Shown here piece after piece: positions 52,681 to 62,040 of a DNA stretch of 64,000 nt (the first letter of the stretch is position 1; each line of letters begins with the position of its first letter). The stretch is taken from positions 1,116,001 to 1,180,000 of the forward strand of contig NZ_CP021780.1 in assembly GCF_002192415.1 (NCBI RefSeq), written 5' to 3'. The translations under genes were made by a program, and so were the position numbers. The stretch comes from Paenibacillus donghaensis. GTDB taxonomy: Bacteria; Bacillota; Bacilli; Paenibacillales; Paenibacillaceae. Below the pieces are notes generated by a model. That model was given only the letters and a program-made list of their open reading frames with translations, was not told where the DNA came from and ran no database searches.

Positions 52681-53881
52681 ATCCAAGGTTGTAGTTACCG
52701 GGATGGGCGTTATTGCTGCGAACGGCAACAATATCGCCCAATTCGGAGATGCTCTGAAGGCTGGCAGGAGCGGCCTCCGCAAGGATACGCCATTTGATCT
52801 GAGCAGCTTGCGCTCATCCGAGGCGGGAGCCGTGAATAAGCACATCCCCGAAATTGAGGGGGTTCAGGATGAGGAGAGGGTCGTCTGGCTGGCCAAGGAT
52901 GCCCTGAACGAAGCACTGCAGGACAGCGGACTGCGCAGAAGCGAGCTGCGGAGTCTGAAACAGCGTGCAGGCCTGTCTCTCTCGACGTCACTTGGAAGTA
53001 ATGACAGAATGATGCGATACATACATGATCATCAATCCGCCGGTGAGGCTAATCCGTATTGGCTGACCCGGATTCCGGCGTTCCTCCAGCACCTGGTGCG
53101 GCATCTGGAGATCAGCGGTCCCGTATACACAACCATGTCTGCGTGCGCAGCCGGAACCGCTGCCATGGGAATAGCCTTCGACCAGATTGCCGGGGGGAAG
53201 GCGGATGTGATGATTGCCGGCGGAGCTGATCCGCTTGCCGCTTTTTCCTGTTATGGATTTCACGCCTTGAAGGCACTCAGCCCGGATGAATGCAGGCCGT
53301 TTGATGCCGCCCGAAACGGGATATCTATTGGCGAAGGCAGTGCCTTCTTCGTAGTGGAGAGCCTGGAGCATGCCCGCAGCCGCAAAGCCCGGATCTATGG
53401 TGAGATTCTGGGCTACAGCATCGGCAACGAAGCGCATCATATCACAAGTCCGGACCCCTCCGGGGCAGGTGCGCTGGCTTCGATGCGGCATGCGCTGGAC
53501 CAAGCCGGACTGCGGGCAGACCAGCTCGACTATATCAATGCACATGGCACCTCGACACCGATGAATGATGCCATGGAGCTTAAGGCCATCGGTGAGCTGC
53601 TCGGTGAGCAGAGAGGCCAGGTAGCTGTATCGTCTACGAAATCAATGACAGGCCATTGCCTGGGTGCAGCCGGAAGCATTGAGCTTGCCGCCTGTTTCAT
53701 TGCACTGCATGAAGGCTTCATTCCCCCAACCAGTCGCCTCGCCGAAGTGGAGGCAGAACATCAATCCTTGTGGCTAGTGAAGGACTCGCCGGTCAAGGCC
53801 GATCTTACGTATATTCTCTCCAATTCATTTGCCTTCTCAGGCAACACCTCAAGTATAGTCATAGGCAAATGCAATGGTTAG
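52673..53881 (+). CDS. Beta-ketoacyl-ACP synthase (KAS II/type II PKS KS-alpha-like)
   Basis: The 402-residue condensing enzyme has the full triad: C158 in TTMSACAAGTAAMG, H291 in NAHGTSTPMND and H328 in SMTGHCLGAAGS. It extends acyl chains on the ACP by decarboxylative condensation. A second KS-like protein with no triad (54796) follows in the operon, so the two probably form a KS/chain-length-factor pair. The start is TTG at 52673 inside the ACP stop region, with GAGGAA just before it. No conventional start is available nearer. Confidence 0.9.
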   Translation: MSKSKVVVTGMGVIAANGNNIAQFGDALKAGRSGLRKDTPFDLSSLRSSEAGAVNKHIPEIEGVQDEERVVWLAKDALNEALQDSGLRRSELRSLKQRAGLSLSTSLGSNDRMMRYIHDHQSAGEANPYWLTRIPAFLQHLVRHLEISGPVYTTMSACAAGTAAMGIAFDQIAGGKADVMIAGGADPLAAFSCYGFHALKALSPDECRPFDAARNGISIGEGSAFFVVESLEHARSRKARIYGEILGYSIGNEAHHITSPDPSGAGALASMRHALDQAGLRADQLDYINAHGTSTPMNDAMELKAIGELLGEQRGQVAVSSTKSMTGHCLGAAGSIELAACFIALHEGFIPPTSRLAEVEAEHQSLWLVKDSPVKADLTYILSNSFAFSGNTSSIVIGKCNG

Positions 53882-54320
53882 CCCTGCTGAACACAGCCGG
53901 ATAAGACTCCCGTATTCCTGCATCATCGTCCCAAGATTCCAAGATACAGATGCTTATGGTGTTATGCACCACTCAAGCTACTACGTCTGGTTTGAAGAGG
54001 CCAGATTTCAATTTGCCAGAGAGATTCTTCAATTCCAAGATCCTTTATTGCAAGGTGAAGAGGTCCGGTTTCCTGTGATCGAGAGCTGCTGCCGGTACAA
54101 GTCTCCGGTCAGGTATGGCGATTCAATTAAGCTTGGCCTTGTTTTTGAGCTTGGCAGTGCGGCCAGAATCAAATTTGAGTATAAGGCCTTTAACGAACAG
54201 AGCGGGAAGATCTGTGCGGAAGGCTACACCGTTCATGTATTCTCCGATAGGGAGAACCGTATTCTGCTCAATATCCCGGAATGGCTACAGCAACGGGCAG
54301 AGGCTGCCCTGCAGGTATAG
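53874..54320 (+). CDS. Hotdog thioesterase (4HBT/YbgC-like)
   Basis: This 148-residue hotdog protein has the 4-hydroxybenzoyl-CoA thioesterase motif RFQDTDAYGVMHHSSYYVWFEEAR, including the catalytic aspartate in DTDAYG and the HH pair. It probably releases or edits the chain made on the ACP, as ApeE-type or acyl-ACP thioesterases do. Its start overlaps the ketosynthase stop by 8 bases. Confidence 0.85.
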   Translation: MVSPAEHSRIRLPYSCIIVPRFQDTDAYGVMHHSSYYVWFEEARFQFAREILQFQDPLLQGEEVRFPVIESCCRYKSPVRYGDSIKLGLVFELGSAARIKFEYKAFNEQSGKICAEGYTVHVFSDRENRILLNIPEWLQQRAEAALQV

Positions 54321-54358
54321 GCTGACAGGAACAGATCCGAAATAGGGTGAGGTGAAGT

Positions 54359-54799
54359 ATGGACAAGCAGCGAATTCTGAAGTTCCTTCCACACCGCGAC
54401 CCTTTTTTGTTCGTGGATGACATTCTGGAGATTCAGCACAAGCAGAAGGTGATTGGCATTAGACAGGTGAAGGCGGATGAGCCGTGGGCTGCGGGACATT
54501 TTCCGGGAGATCCCGTCTTTCCGGGCGTCCTGCTCATCGAGACGATGGCACAGATCGGAAGCTTTGTATTCTATAACGAATTATCAGCTGCTCACGGACT
54601 GGACTCCTATTTGGCACAAGTGGAGAAGGTTAAATTTGTCAGGAAGGTGCGTCCGGGCCAAACGCTGACTTGCGAGGGCAGGTTCATCAGTGAATTTGGC
54701 AATTTTGCCCGAGTGAGCTGTTGCGCTAAGGTTGCGGATGAGACCGTGAGCGAAGCTGTAATCACCTATTATTTCAGTGTAGAAGGAGGTCAACAGTGA
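54359..54799 (+). CDS. 3-hydroxyacyl-ACP dehydratase (FabZ-like)
   Basis: The 146-residue hotdog enzyme has the FabZ signatures LPHRDPFLFVDDI, catalytic His in GHFPGDPVFPGV and catalytic Glu in LLIETMAQ. It removes water from 3-hydroxyacyl-ACP to give the trans-2-enoyl chain. With the KS, KR and ACP, and without an obvious FabI-type enoyl reductase, the set could yield conjugated polyenes. Its 3' end overlaps the next gene by 4 bases. Confidence 0.88.
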   Translation: MDKQRILKFLPHRDPFLFVDDILEIQHKQKVIGIRQVKADEPWAAGHFPGDPVFPGVLLIETMAQIGSFVFYNELSAAHGLDSYLAQVEKVKFVRKVRPGQTLTCEGRFISEFGNFARVSCCAKVADETVSEAVITYYFSVEGGQQ

Positions 54800-55881
54800 G
54801 CGCTGTATGGATTACCGGAATCGGGATGATCAGCAGGCTCGGCTGTACGCTGCCGCAAATTTGGGAAGGCCTGTGTAATCCTGCTGTGGAAGGCGTTCAC
54901 GGGCAGACAGGTCCTGTTGCCATCCCTGAGCTGCTCCCGCGCGCCAAGATGAGAAGAATGGACCGCTATGCTTATATGACCGTCTATACGAGTCAGATCA
55001 TTGCAGATGAAGCCGGTCTGGAGAATTTCCGGCCCGAGCGGACAGGAACCATCTTCAATACTGGCTATGGGCCGCTGAACACTAACTTGGCTTTTGGAGA
55101 GAGTGTCGCTATGGGAGATCCCGACTGTGCCAGTCCGATGTTGTTCTCAAGCACCGTTTCCAACGCCTGCGTGGGCCATGTAGCCATTCAGTTGGGACTC
55201 AAAGGTGTGAGCACAGTTCTGATGGGCAGCAATCACATCGGGTATTCCCTCGACCTTCTGCTGGACAATCGTGCGGATGCGATCCTTACAGGTGGCGTGG
55301 AGGAATATTGCGAACCTCTCTTCCGCTCCTTCAAGAGCATTGGCCAGTCCGGCAGTACACAGGTGCCGCTCTCGGAAGGAGCAGCCACGCTGCTGCTGGA
55401 GCGGAGCAGTCATGTCAGTTCGGACAGAGTCCCTTCCGTACTATGCGAGGTGCTGGCCTACAGCGAAGGCAATCTTGGAGGACATCCGTTGGTGGAGCCG
55501 GAGCTGATCTTAAGTAGTGCAGGCTTCCTGATGGTGATGAGCAATGCCTTGGAGCAAGCCGGCCTCACGCCGGATAGAATCCAGCTTGTCATTAAGGCAG
55601 CCAGCGGAACGGCCAGCTGCGATGAGGCAGAAGCTGAAGCGCTGGACCGACTGTTCGTGGACAAGGTTCAGACCTGCGCTCCCAAACATGCACTCGGGGA
55701 GACGCTTGGGGCATCCTTGGCAATGAACACAGCGATTGGTGCGTTATGCTTGCAGAAGCAGGAGGTTCCGCAGCCCGTCCTCGGTTCTGCCGCATCCGCC
55801 GAGCTGCATTATGTGCTGGTCAACGCTTATGATGTGAGCGGGAATTTGACCAGCCTGGTTCTGGGGCGTGCCCATGAATAA
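54796..55881 (+). CDS. Chain-length-factor-like, catalytically inactive ketosynthase homologue
   Basis: The 361-residue protein has the thiolase fold of ketosynthases (VWITGIGMISRLGCTLPQIWEGL start, ADAILTGGVEEY, LSEGAATLLLE) but no triad. The cysteine position is S145 (STVLMGSNHIG), NAHGTS is replaced by KAASGTASCDEAE, and the second His region reads HALGETLGASLAMN. Loss of the nucleophile is the mark of CLF/KS-beta subunits. It presumably forms a heterodimer with the ketosynthase at 52673 and sets the chain length. The usual CLF replacement is Gln, so Ser here is unusual. Confidence 0.82.
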   Translation: MSAVWITGIGMISRLGCTLPQIWEGLCNPAVEGVHGQTGPVAIPELLPRAKMRRMDRYAYMTVYTSQIIADEAGLENFRPERTGTIFNTGYGPLNTNLAFGESVAMGDPDCASPMLFSSTVSNACVGHVAIQLGLKGVSTVLMGSNHIGYSLDLLLDNRADAILTGGVEEYCEPLFRSFKSIGQSGSTQVPLSEGAATLLLERSSHVSSDRVPSVLCEVLAYSEGNLGGHPLVEPELILSSAGFLMVMSNALEQAGLTPDRIQLVIKAASGTASCDEAEAEALDRLFVDKVQTCAPKHALGETLGASLAMNTAIGALCLQKQEVPQPVLGSAASAELHYVLVNAYDVSGNLTSLVLGRAHE

Positions 55882-56623
55882 CGGGCCGCTGGCAGGACAG
55901 GTAGCACTTGTAACAGGCGGCGGGCGGGGAATAGGCCAAGCCGTCGTGGAGAAGCTGTCCCGTCTGGGAGCACAGGTCGCCTTTACTTACCGGACCTCGG
56001 AAGAATCGGCGGAGCGGCTTGCAGCGGAGCTTGTCAAGACAGGCAGCTTGGTGACCGCCTATTCTCTGGACGTCAGGGACAAGGAAGCGATAGCTTCCCT
56101 TGTCCTGCAGGTGAAGCAAGATTTCGGCGGCATCGATATTCTGGTCAACAACGCGGGCATTACGGCAGACGGCTTCCTGATGCTGATGGACGACGAGAAC
56201 TGGCAGAATGTGCTGGATACGAACCTGAGCAGTATGTTCTATATGATCAGACAGGTGCTTCCGCTAATGATAGCCAAACGTGCCGGCAGCATTGTTAATC
56301 TGACCTCGGTCGCCGGGCTCCATGGTGTAGCCGGCCAGACGAATTACTGCGCGGCCAAAGCGGGAATCATCGGCTTGACCCAGGCGTTGTCCAAAGAAAT
56401 CGCCGTCAAGAACATCCGGGTCAATGCCGTAGCTCCAGGCTACATTGATACGGACATGGTTAGCGCGCTAAATGAGAACAACCGCACCGCGTTCCTGCAG
56501 CGGATTCCGATGCGCAGATGGGGGAAAGCGGAAGAAGTCGCGAACGCCGTTGCGTTTCTCGCCTCGGCCGAAGCCGCCTACATCTCCGGCCAAGTGCTGG
56601 TTGTAGACGGGGGACTTACTTAA
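55874..56623 (+). CDS. 3-oxoacyl-ACP reductase (FabG-like)
   Basis: The 249-residue short-chain dehydrogenase has TGGGRGIG for NADPH, NNAGIT, and the catalytic S-Y-K set (NLTSVAG, NYCAAKAG). It ends with the usual YISGQVLVVDGG. It reduces the 3-ketoacyl-ACP made by the ketosynthase. The ATG at 55874 is inside the 3' end of the previous gene; a GTG at 55868 is an alternative. Confidence 0.92.
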   Translation: MNNGPLAGQVALVTGGGRGIGQAVVEKLSRLGAQVAFTYRTSEESAERLAAELVKTGSLVTAYSLDVRDKEAIASLVLQVKQDFGGIDILVNNAGITADGFLMLMDDENWQNVLDTNLSSMFYMIRQVLPLMIAKRAGSIVNLTSVAGLHGVAGQTNYCAAKAGIIGLTQALSKEIAVKNIRVNAVAPGYIDTDMVSALNENNRTAFLQRIPMRRWGKAEEVANAVAFLASAEAAYISGQVLVVDGGLT

Positions 56624-56639
56624 ATCTGGAGGCGCGGAG

Positions 56640-58127
56640 ATGAAGGGTTCAGAATCTTATGAGGTTATTGTCATCGGAGCCGGAATAGCCGGGCTTGCGG
56701 CAGCAGCTCTGTTATCTAGCAGAGGATACAGCACTTGTCTGCTGGAGAAGGAAGATACGGTAGGCGGCAGCCTGTACACCTTGGAACGCAGCGGGCATCG
56801 GCTGCAAGGCGGCCCTCACCATATCGGCGGGATGGCTGATGGTGAGCTTGTACACAGTCTTCTAAGCGAGCTGGGACTGTATGATCCCGAGCTGTTTCTG
56901 CAGAGTCCCCCGCTGCAGGCCAGGATAGGTGATGATCAAATATCCGTCCCGTTTGTGCTGGAGGAGCTGCACAGGGAACTGCAGGCAGCGTTCCCGGGGG
57001 AATCGCCCCGTCTGTCCGACTTCTTCCGGGAATTGGTTCAATTCCGGGCTGCGCTGAACAGCAATGACCGGGAGCTTGTCCTGGGTTATTTCCAGCGCTG
57101 GAGCCGTATGACGTATGCTCAATATTTGCGATCGTTTTTTGATCATCCGGAGATTCATGTCTACCTCAGCGTGCTTGGACCCGCCTATGGAGCGATCACG
57201 CCGGAGGGCAACGCCTTCACGATGCTGAGTATGATGGCCACCTATGGCTCCGGGGCTTATTACGTCAAAGGGGGCATGTACAGGCTGGCCGAATTGCTGC
57301 ACCAGTCCATTCTTAAGCACGGTGGAACCGTTCTGACGGGTACCCGAATGGAGTATGCTGGAATGGAGGGCAGAACGTTAAGCAGCGTATTTGCCCGCAA
57401 GGATGGACAACTGCTGCAGCTGTCGGGGTCCATGTTTATCTCCGCAGGTAATTTCCTGCCGCTCTATCAGGAGCTGAAGAGCGGGCTGAACAATCGCCGT
57501 CTGGATACCAAAATTGCCTCGATGACACCGGGACCGGCTGCCCTCCGGCTGTTGATGTGCCTGCCTCCTTCCGGTAGGGTGCCAGGCAGTAGTGATTATA
57601 TTGTGCTCCCCTCCTGGCGAACGGAGGACTGGCCGGCTGCCATGTTCTACAACAGCAAAACAGCCGCCGAAGGAGAACAATCTATTTCGATGATATCTTT
57701 TCCGACCAAGGTTGATGCAACCCTATCCCCTGCGGGAGAACATCATTTGCTGTTGACCGTGCTCACCTTGCCCGGGCAGACGGTTCAGGGAGGGCCAGAG
57801 GCCAGGGAAGCCAACAAAGCTATCCTGACCGGAACGATTCACCGGCAATTCCCTGATCTGCGGCTGGATCTGCAGCAGAGCTGGTTAATGACGCCGGGAG
57901 ATCTGGAGCGGCGTACAGGAGGAATCGGCGGCTCGGTATTCGGCTGGCGCAGGGGCGGCAGTGATGTGATCCACGCGAATGCGATCGGCCCAAGGAGCTT
58001 CCTGGACAATTTGTATGTTGCCGGGAACTGGGGGCCAAGCTTCGGATTATTTGGTTCCTTGTATTCTGCCGCCGAGGTTGCGAGACTGATTACAGAACGG
58101 GAGCCACGCGCCATGCTCCATCAATAA
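56640..58127 (+). CDS. FAD-dependent oxidoreductase, phytoene desaturase/CrtI-like
   Basis: The 495-residue flavoprotein has an N-terminal FAD motif VIVIGAGIAGLAAAALLSSRG and EKEDTVGGSLYTLERSGHRL. The C-terminal FAD-contact segment NLYVAGNWGPSFGLFGSLYSAAEVA is of the CrtI/amine-oxidase/retinol-saturase type. In this operon it may desaturate, saturate or isomerise the acyl/polyene chain. Similar FAD enzymes act on carotenoids, but no carotenoid synthesis genes are present. The ribosome site CTGGAGGCG precedes the ATG. Confidence 0.82.
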   Translation: MKGSESYEVIVIGAGIAGLAAAALLSSRGYSTCLLEKEDTVGGSLYTLERSGHRLQGGPHHIGGMADGELVHSLLSELGLYDPELFLQSPPLQARIGDDQISVPFVLEELHRELQAAFPGESPRLSDFFRELVQFRAALNSNDRELVLGYFQRWSRMTYAQYLRSFFDHPEIHVYLSVLGPAYGAITPEGNAFTMLSMMATYGSGAYYVKGGMYRLAELLHQSILKHGGTVLTGTRMEYAGMEGRTLSSVFARKDGQLLQLSGSMFISAGNFLPLYQELKSGLNNRRLDTKIASMTPGPAALRLLMCLPPSGRVPGSSDYIVLPSWRTEDWPAAMFYNSKTAAEGEQSISMISFPTKVDATLSPAGEHHLLLTVLTLPGQTVQGGPEAREANKAILTGTIHRQFPDLRLDLQQSWLMTPGDLERRTGGIGGSVFGWRRGGSDVIHANAIGPRSFLDNLYVAGNWGPSFGLFGSLYSAAEVARLITEREPRAMLHQ

Positions 58128-58148
58128 TGTGCAGAACGGGAGGGGCCT

Positions 58149-59996
58149 ATGCTCTCATACAGTTTTCGCAGTCTTATCTATAACAGAAACAAATATATCC
58201 TATTATCGCTTCTCAGTGTGCTGGCCTTTGGTTTTATCTATTTCATCCTGGCGGTGCTTGGGCTTTTGATCAGCCCGTCCGCAGATGGTTTTGCTGAAGA
58301 GGCGCAGCAGAGTTTTCTCGTGCTGATGATTGGGTTTGTAGTGATTTTTACCCTTTCCGTTAGCATGGTCATTTCGACTGTGTTCTACATGTTCTATACC
58401 ATGCGCAAGCCTGAAATGAAGGTGCTGCGGACCTTGGGTGCCTCGCGGGCCACCCTGAACCGGACTTATCTTATCGAGATGTCATTGCTGAGCCTGATCA
58501 TCAGCTTGATCAGCTTCCTGTGTGGCAGTGCGATTACAGCGGTGTTTTTTACCTATTATCAAGAAAGCTATGTGTGGGACGGAAGGGTTGTGCTGATCTT
58601 CTTCCTGCTATCCAATGCGGTATTCCTGTCAATGGCTTACCGTCAGTTCACCAAAGTGCTGAGGGAGATAGACGGCGTCAAGAAGGGCCGCGCCCGCCGA
58701 ACCAAGGGTCAGGCAGGAAACAAGCTGACCGCAAGGCTCGTAACAGGCTGTGTCTTCGTAGGCTTGGGCTTGTCTTCAATAGCTTATCCGAGACTGCAGG
58801 ATGCGTTCACGCTGATCGGTGTCATGATTCTAATTAAACCGCTGATCGGCCTGCTGTTATATGGTTTGGAGCAGTTGCTGCATTCCTTGCGGGCTTCCAG
58901 TCTGTTGTTGGCCGTCCAGCAGATGAGGTTCAATTTCAACAAAATCAGCTCGCTTGTAGCCAACGTAGCGGTCTCCCTGGCGCTCATCGTGATGATGTTC
59001 AGCCTGTATCATTCCCTTGAAAGCAGTGCGGTTGAATATTCAGCCCGGCAGATGCAATATGATGCTGTGGCACAGCTGAATCAGCCCGTACAGGATACCT
59101 GGCTTCAGGAGCAGAAAGGGCTGGAAGGCACGCTGGCCTATACTGCTGGGGTAGAGCCTTCCGGCAGATCGATCACCCTGACGGGCATCTCGAAGACGTT
59201 TACCGCCAGTCAGACGCTTGATTTCAAATCCGGCAGCTTGGATGACCTGTGGAAATCAGCCGGAGACAAGCAGACAGCGGCGGTGATCCCGGAATCCTTG
59301 TCCATTAATGCAGGGCTGGACATTGGCGATACACTGAATCTCAAGGTTCAGGACCGCCTAGTAACGCTCACAGTAGCCGGGACATTCTATAGCTACAACC
59401 TCAATCAGATTTATGTGGATAAAGAGCAGCTGGCAGGTCAACTGGCAACCGGCGGCGGGCAGAGCAATCTGCTGTACGTACAAGGGCCACTGCCCGAGGC
59501 GGAAGCAGCTTTGAAGAATGGAGCCCCCGGAGGATATCAGCTTCTGCCTAAGGATGAGCTGCTGGAAGGATACCGTGAAGGGATTCTGAACGGCACGGAG
59601 ATGGTAGAGACCTTTCTATATGTGTATCTGGTGATCAGTGTGTTCCTGATTATCAACATGTTCGTCATGTCGATGGAGGAGAGAAGCCGGGTGCATGCCG
59701 GGCTGCGTGTGCTGGGGGTGCGTAAGAGCCGGCTGATCTGGATGAATGTCTTTGAAGCTGCCCTCTTGATTGTTGCAGGCAGTGTGGCCGGTGCTATTAT
59801 CGGCTGGCTGCTGAACAGTGGCGTGCCGTCCTTTGTAGAATCGTCCTTTGGAGTTAGAGTGTCAATTTCGGAACCGCTGCCGCTGCTGCTGATTGTCTTC
59901 GGAGCTGCCCAGCTTCTGACCATTGCTTTTCCTGCGCTGCTTGGCGTCATTTCAATGAACGGCAGACAAATGCTGCTGGTGGACAAGGAGGAATAA
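58149..59996 (+). CDS. FtsX/MacB-like ABC exporter permease
   Basis: This 615-residue permease has two FtsX-type modules: TM1 near 18-40, a helix cluster around 70-165 with the MRKPEMKVLRTLGASRATLNRTYLIEM coupling segment, and further helices near 205-290. A soluble domain of about 190 residues follows, and a final three-helix FtsX unit (FLYVYLVISVFLIINMFVMSM ... LRVLGVRKSRLIWMN). It works with the ATPase encoded next. Such transporters export peptides or lipopeptides, or extract lipids. It lies between the synthase genes and the radical SAM gene, so it likely serves the cluster's product. Confidence 0.86.
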   Translation: MLSYSFRSLIYNRNKYILLSLLSVLAFGFIYFILAVLGLLISPSADGFAEEAQQSFLVLMIGFVVIFTLSVSMVISTVFYMFYTMRKPEMKVLRTLGASRATLNRTYLIEMSLLSLIISLISFLCGSAITAVFFTYYQESYVWDGRVVLIFFLLSNAVFLSMAYRQFTKVLREIDGVKKGRARRTKGQAGNKLTARLVTGCVFVGLGLSSIAYPRLQDAFTLIGVMILIKPLIGLLLYGLEQLLHSLRASSLLLAVQQMRFNFNKISSLVANVAVSLALIVMMFSLYHSLESSAVEYSARQMQYDAVAQLNQPVQDTWLQEQKGLEGTLAYTAGVEPSGRSITLTGISKTFTASQTLDFKSGSLDDLWKSAGDKQTAAVIPESLSINAGLDIGDTLNLKVQDRLVTLTVAGTFYSYNLNQIYVDKEQLAGQLATGGGQSNLLYVQGPLPEAEAALKNGAPGGYQLLPKDELLEGYREGILNGTEMVETFLYVYLVISVFLIINMFVMSMEERSRVHAGLRVLGVRKSRLIWMNVFEAALLIVAGSVAGAIIGWLLNSGVPSFVESSFGVRVSISEPLPLLLIVFGAAQLLTIAFPALLGVISMNGRQMLLVDKEE

Positions 59997-59998
59997 AC

Positions 59999-60664
59999 GT
60001 GAGTATAGAGCTTGCACAACTGCAACATGCCTATCCGCAGTGCCCGCCGGTCCTGCAAGATTTTAACCTGACCCTCTCTGGCGGAGAATTGATTGGGGTA
60101 ACCGGGGCATCGGGGAGCGGTAAGAGCACACTGCTTAATATTGCCGGTGGAATCCTGAAGCCTGATGCAGGACGGGTTACCCTGAACGGAATCGATATCT
60201 TCGGGATGAAGGAACGCCCCTTTGAGAAGTTCAAGCTGGCGAACATCGGCTATATTTTTCAGAGATTTAATCTGATTCCTTTCCTGAACGTGCTGGATAA
60301 TATTATGCTTCCGGTCACCTTGCTGAAAGCGGACAGGCGGCAATATAAGCAGGAGGCGCTGCGGCTGCTGGAGAGCCTGAATATGGAACACAAAGCGAAG
60401 TCTCCCGTTGCAGAGCTGTCCGGCGGTGAGCAGCAGCGGGTCGCCATTGCGAGGGCGTTCATTATGAGCCCGGGGGTGCTGCTGGCCGATGAGCCTACCG
60501 GCAGCCTGGATTACGACAATACCATCCAATTCATGGAGTTGCTGCTTGCACTGGTGAAGCAGAAGAAGGTAAGCTGCATTCTGGTCACACATGATAGGGA
60601 AGTGGCGAACTATTGTGACCGGGTTATTCATCTCGGCAAAGATGAAAGGAGAAGTCCGGCATGA
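59999..60664 (+). CDS. ABC exporter ATPase, LolD/MacB family
   Basis: The 221-residue ATPase has Walker A GASGSGKST, Q-loop IFQRFNLIPFLNVLDN (typical of MacB/LolD), signature LSGGEQQR, Walker B LLADEPTGSLD and H-loop LVTHD. The start is GTG at 59999 after AAGGAGG. It overlaps the radical SAM gene by 4 bases, which couples transport and maturation genes. Confidence 0.92.
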   Translation: MSIELAQLQHAYPQCPPVLQDFNLTLSGGELIGVTGASGSGKSTLLNIAGGILKPDAGRVTLNGIDIFGMKERPFEKFKLANIGYIFQRFNLIPFLNVLDNIMLPVTLLKADRRQYKQEALRLLESLNMEHKAKSPVAELSGGEQQRVAIARAFIMSPGVLLADEPTGSLDYDNTIQFMELLLALVKQKKVSCILVTHDREVANYCDRVIHLGKDERRSPA

Positions 60665-62013
60665 AGGAGTTTTTCGTCATTCCAAGCGAGAACTATGATA
60701 TTGTGTACCACTCCAGCAGCCATAAGGTGTACAAGTTGAACTCTTCCGCGCGTATGAAGCTCCAGGATGAAGCTGTTTTTGCTGCGCTTCCTGCCCAGCC
60801 AACCTTGCCGGAATTGCTTGAAATGCCGATGAACGAGCATAAGAAGCCTTCGATTAATTTCATGTCCTCCAGAACCTGCAATTTGGGCTGCAAATATTGT
60901 TTTGCAGGCGAAGGAGAATACAGCAGCAGCGAGATCAAACCGAAATTCATCGCACCGGATATTTACGCGAAGACGCTGGACAGCATGATAGCCAAGTATC
61001 CGCAAGGCTTGGAATATATCAGTTTTTTTGGCGGAGAACCTCTGCTGGACTTCAAGACGATTAAAGAAACGGTCCTGCTCACGGAAAACAAGTTTGAACA
61101 GGCCGGGATTCCGCTTCCGAGGATATGCATCAGCACCAATGGCATGTTGTTCCGGGAGCCGGTACTGGAATTTGTGAAGGAACACCGGATTGAGGTGGGG
61201 CTTAGTCTTGACGGGCCCAAAGCCCTGAACGACCTGGGCAGAACCTGCAAAGGCAAAGACAAGAACAGAATCAGCGTATATGACCAGGTCTTGCAGGTAG
61301 CCGCCCAGCTGCGGGAACATCAGATCGATTATAAAGTACAGATCACACTGAACAAACACCATATTAATGCATACCGCGAAGGCATTGTGAAAGAATGGTT
61401 CGATGAGATGGGCGATGTGATCAAGACGAATATTACAGTCTGCCCTGTCACTACGGACGATCCGGAATTTCAAATTTCGGGGGAACGGGATTATGCCATT
61501 CTGGACTTAATGGCCAGAGAAATGGTGCATTACTATTACAAGGAATACAGCAAAGACCACCCGGAGAGACTGGCTTCCATTTTTGTTTCTCCGATGGTAT
61601 TTATTCTTAACGGCAAGGTTGCCAGAAGCTGCGCTGCCGGTGAATCTATGGTGCTGGTGGATACGGATGGTGCGGTCTATCCTTGCCAGATGTACTGTAA
61701 TAATGACGAGTATCTGCTGGGAAGTGTGCAGACCGATTATCAGATGTTAACTACGAATAACAACACATATAAGCGTATTCATAACGATCCTTGCTCGGAA
61801 TGTATCGCCCAGAATTTATGCGCCATGTGGTGCAAGGGGCTGCAGCTGATGACACATGGGGAAGAGAGTCACGTCTTGCCTGAACGCTGTGTGTTTCAGA
61901 AGGCGGTTGTAGAAGAGAATATTAAGCTGCTGGCGCAGATCAAGACACAGAAGGACAGCACCTCCAGCAAGCTGATCGGGAAGCTCTATGAATCCTTGAA
62001 GGTCAGAAGTTAA
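60661..62013 (+). CDS. Radical SAM/SPASM-domain peptide maturase-like enzyme
   Basis: The 450-residue enzyme has the CxxxCxxC cluster C73-C77-C80 in RTCNLGCKYCF. SAM-binding segments follow (FFGGEPLL, ISTNGML, GLSLDGP). A C-terminal SPASM-type set of cysteines is present (SCAAGESMVLVDTDGAVYPC, YCNND, CSECIAQNLCAMWC, ERCVFQ), expected to hold auxiliary Fe-S clusters. Such enzymes form thioether, C-C or epimer modifications in RiPP peptides and mature quinohemoprotein subunits. Its neighbours, a membrane protease and an exporter, match RiPP loci such as yyd and skf. The first 60 residues are not a clear RRE. Confidence 0.9.
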   Translation: MKEFFVIPSENYDIVYHSSSHKVYKLNSSARMKLQDEAVFAALPAQPTLPELLEMPMNEHKKPSINFMSSRTCNLGCKYCFAGEGEYSSSEIKPKFIAPDIYAKTLDSMIAKYPQGLEYISFFGGEPLLDFKTIKETVLLTENKFEQAGIPLPRICISTNGMLFREPVLEFVKEHRIEVGLSLDGPKALNDLGRTCKGKDKNRISVYDQVLQVAAQLREHQIDYKVQITLNKHHINAYREGIVKEWFDEMGDVIKTNITVCPVTTDDPEFQISGERDYAILDLMAREMVHYYYKEYSKDHPERLASIFVSPMVFILNGKVARSCAAGESMVLVDTDGAVYPCQMYCNNDEYLLGSVQTDYQMLTTNNNTYKRIHNDPCSECIAQNLCAMWCKGLQLMTHGEESHVLPERCVFQKAVVEENIKLLAQIKTQKDSTSSKLIGKLYESLKVRS

Positions 62014-62040
62014 GTTAAGTGTAAGGAAGTGACAACGGGT

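Noticed and set aside
56640..58127. Carotenoid biosynthesis gene
   Set aside because: The FAD enzyme resembles CrtI, but there is no phytoene synthase or other carotenoid gene nearby. The acyl-synthase context is more informative.
59537..60631. 364-codon minus-strand open frame over the exporter genes
   Set aside because: It is a shadow of the FtsX permease and ATPase genes, which have clear motifs.
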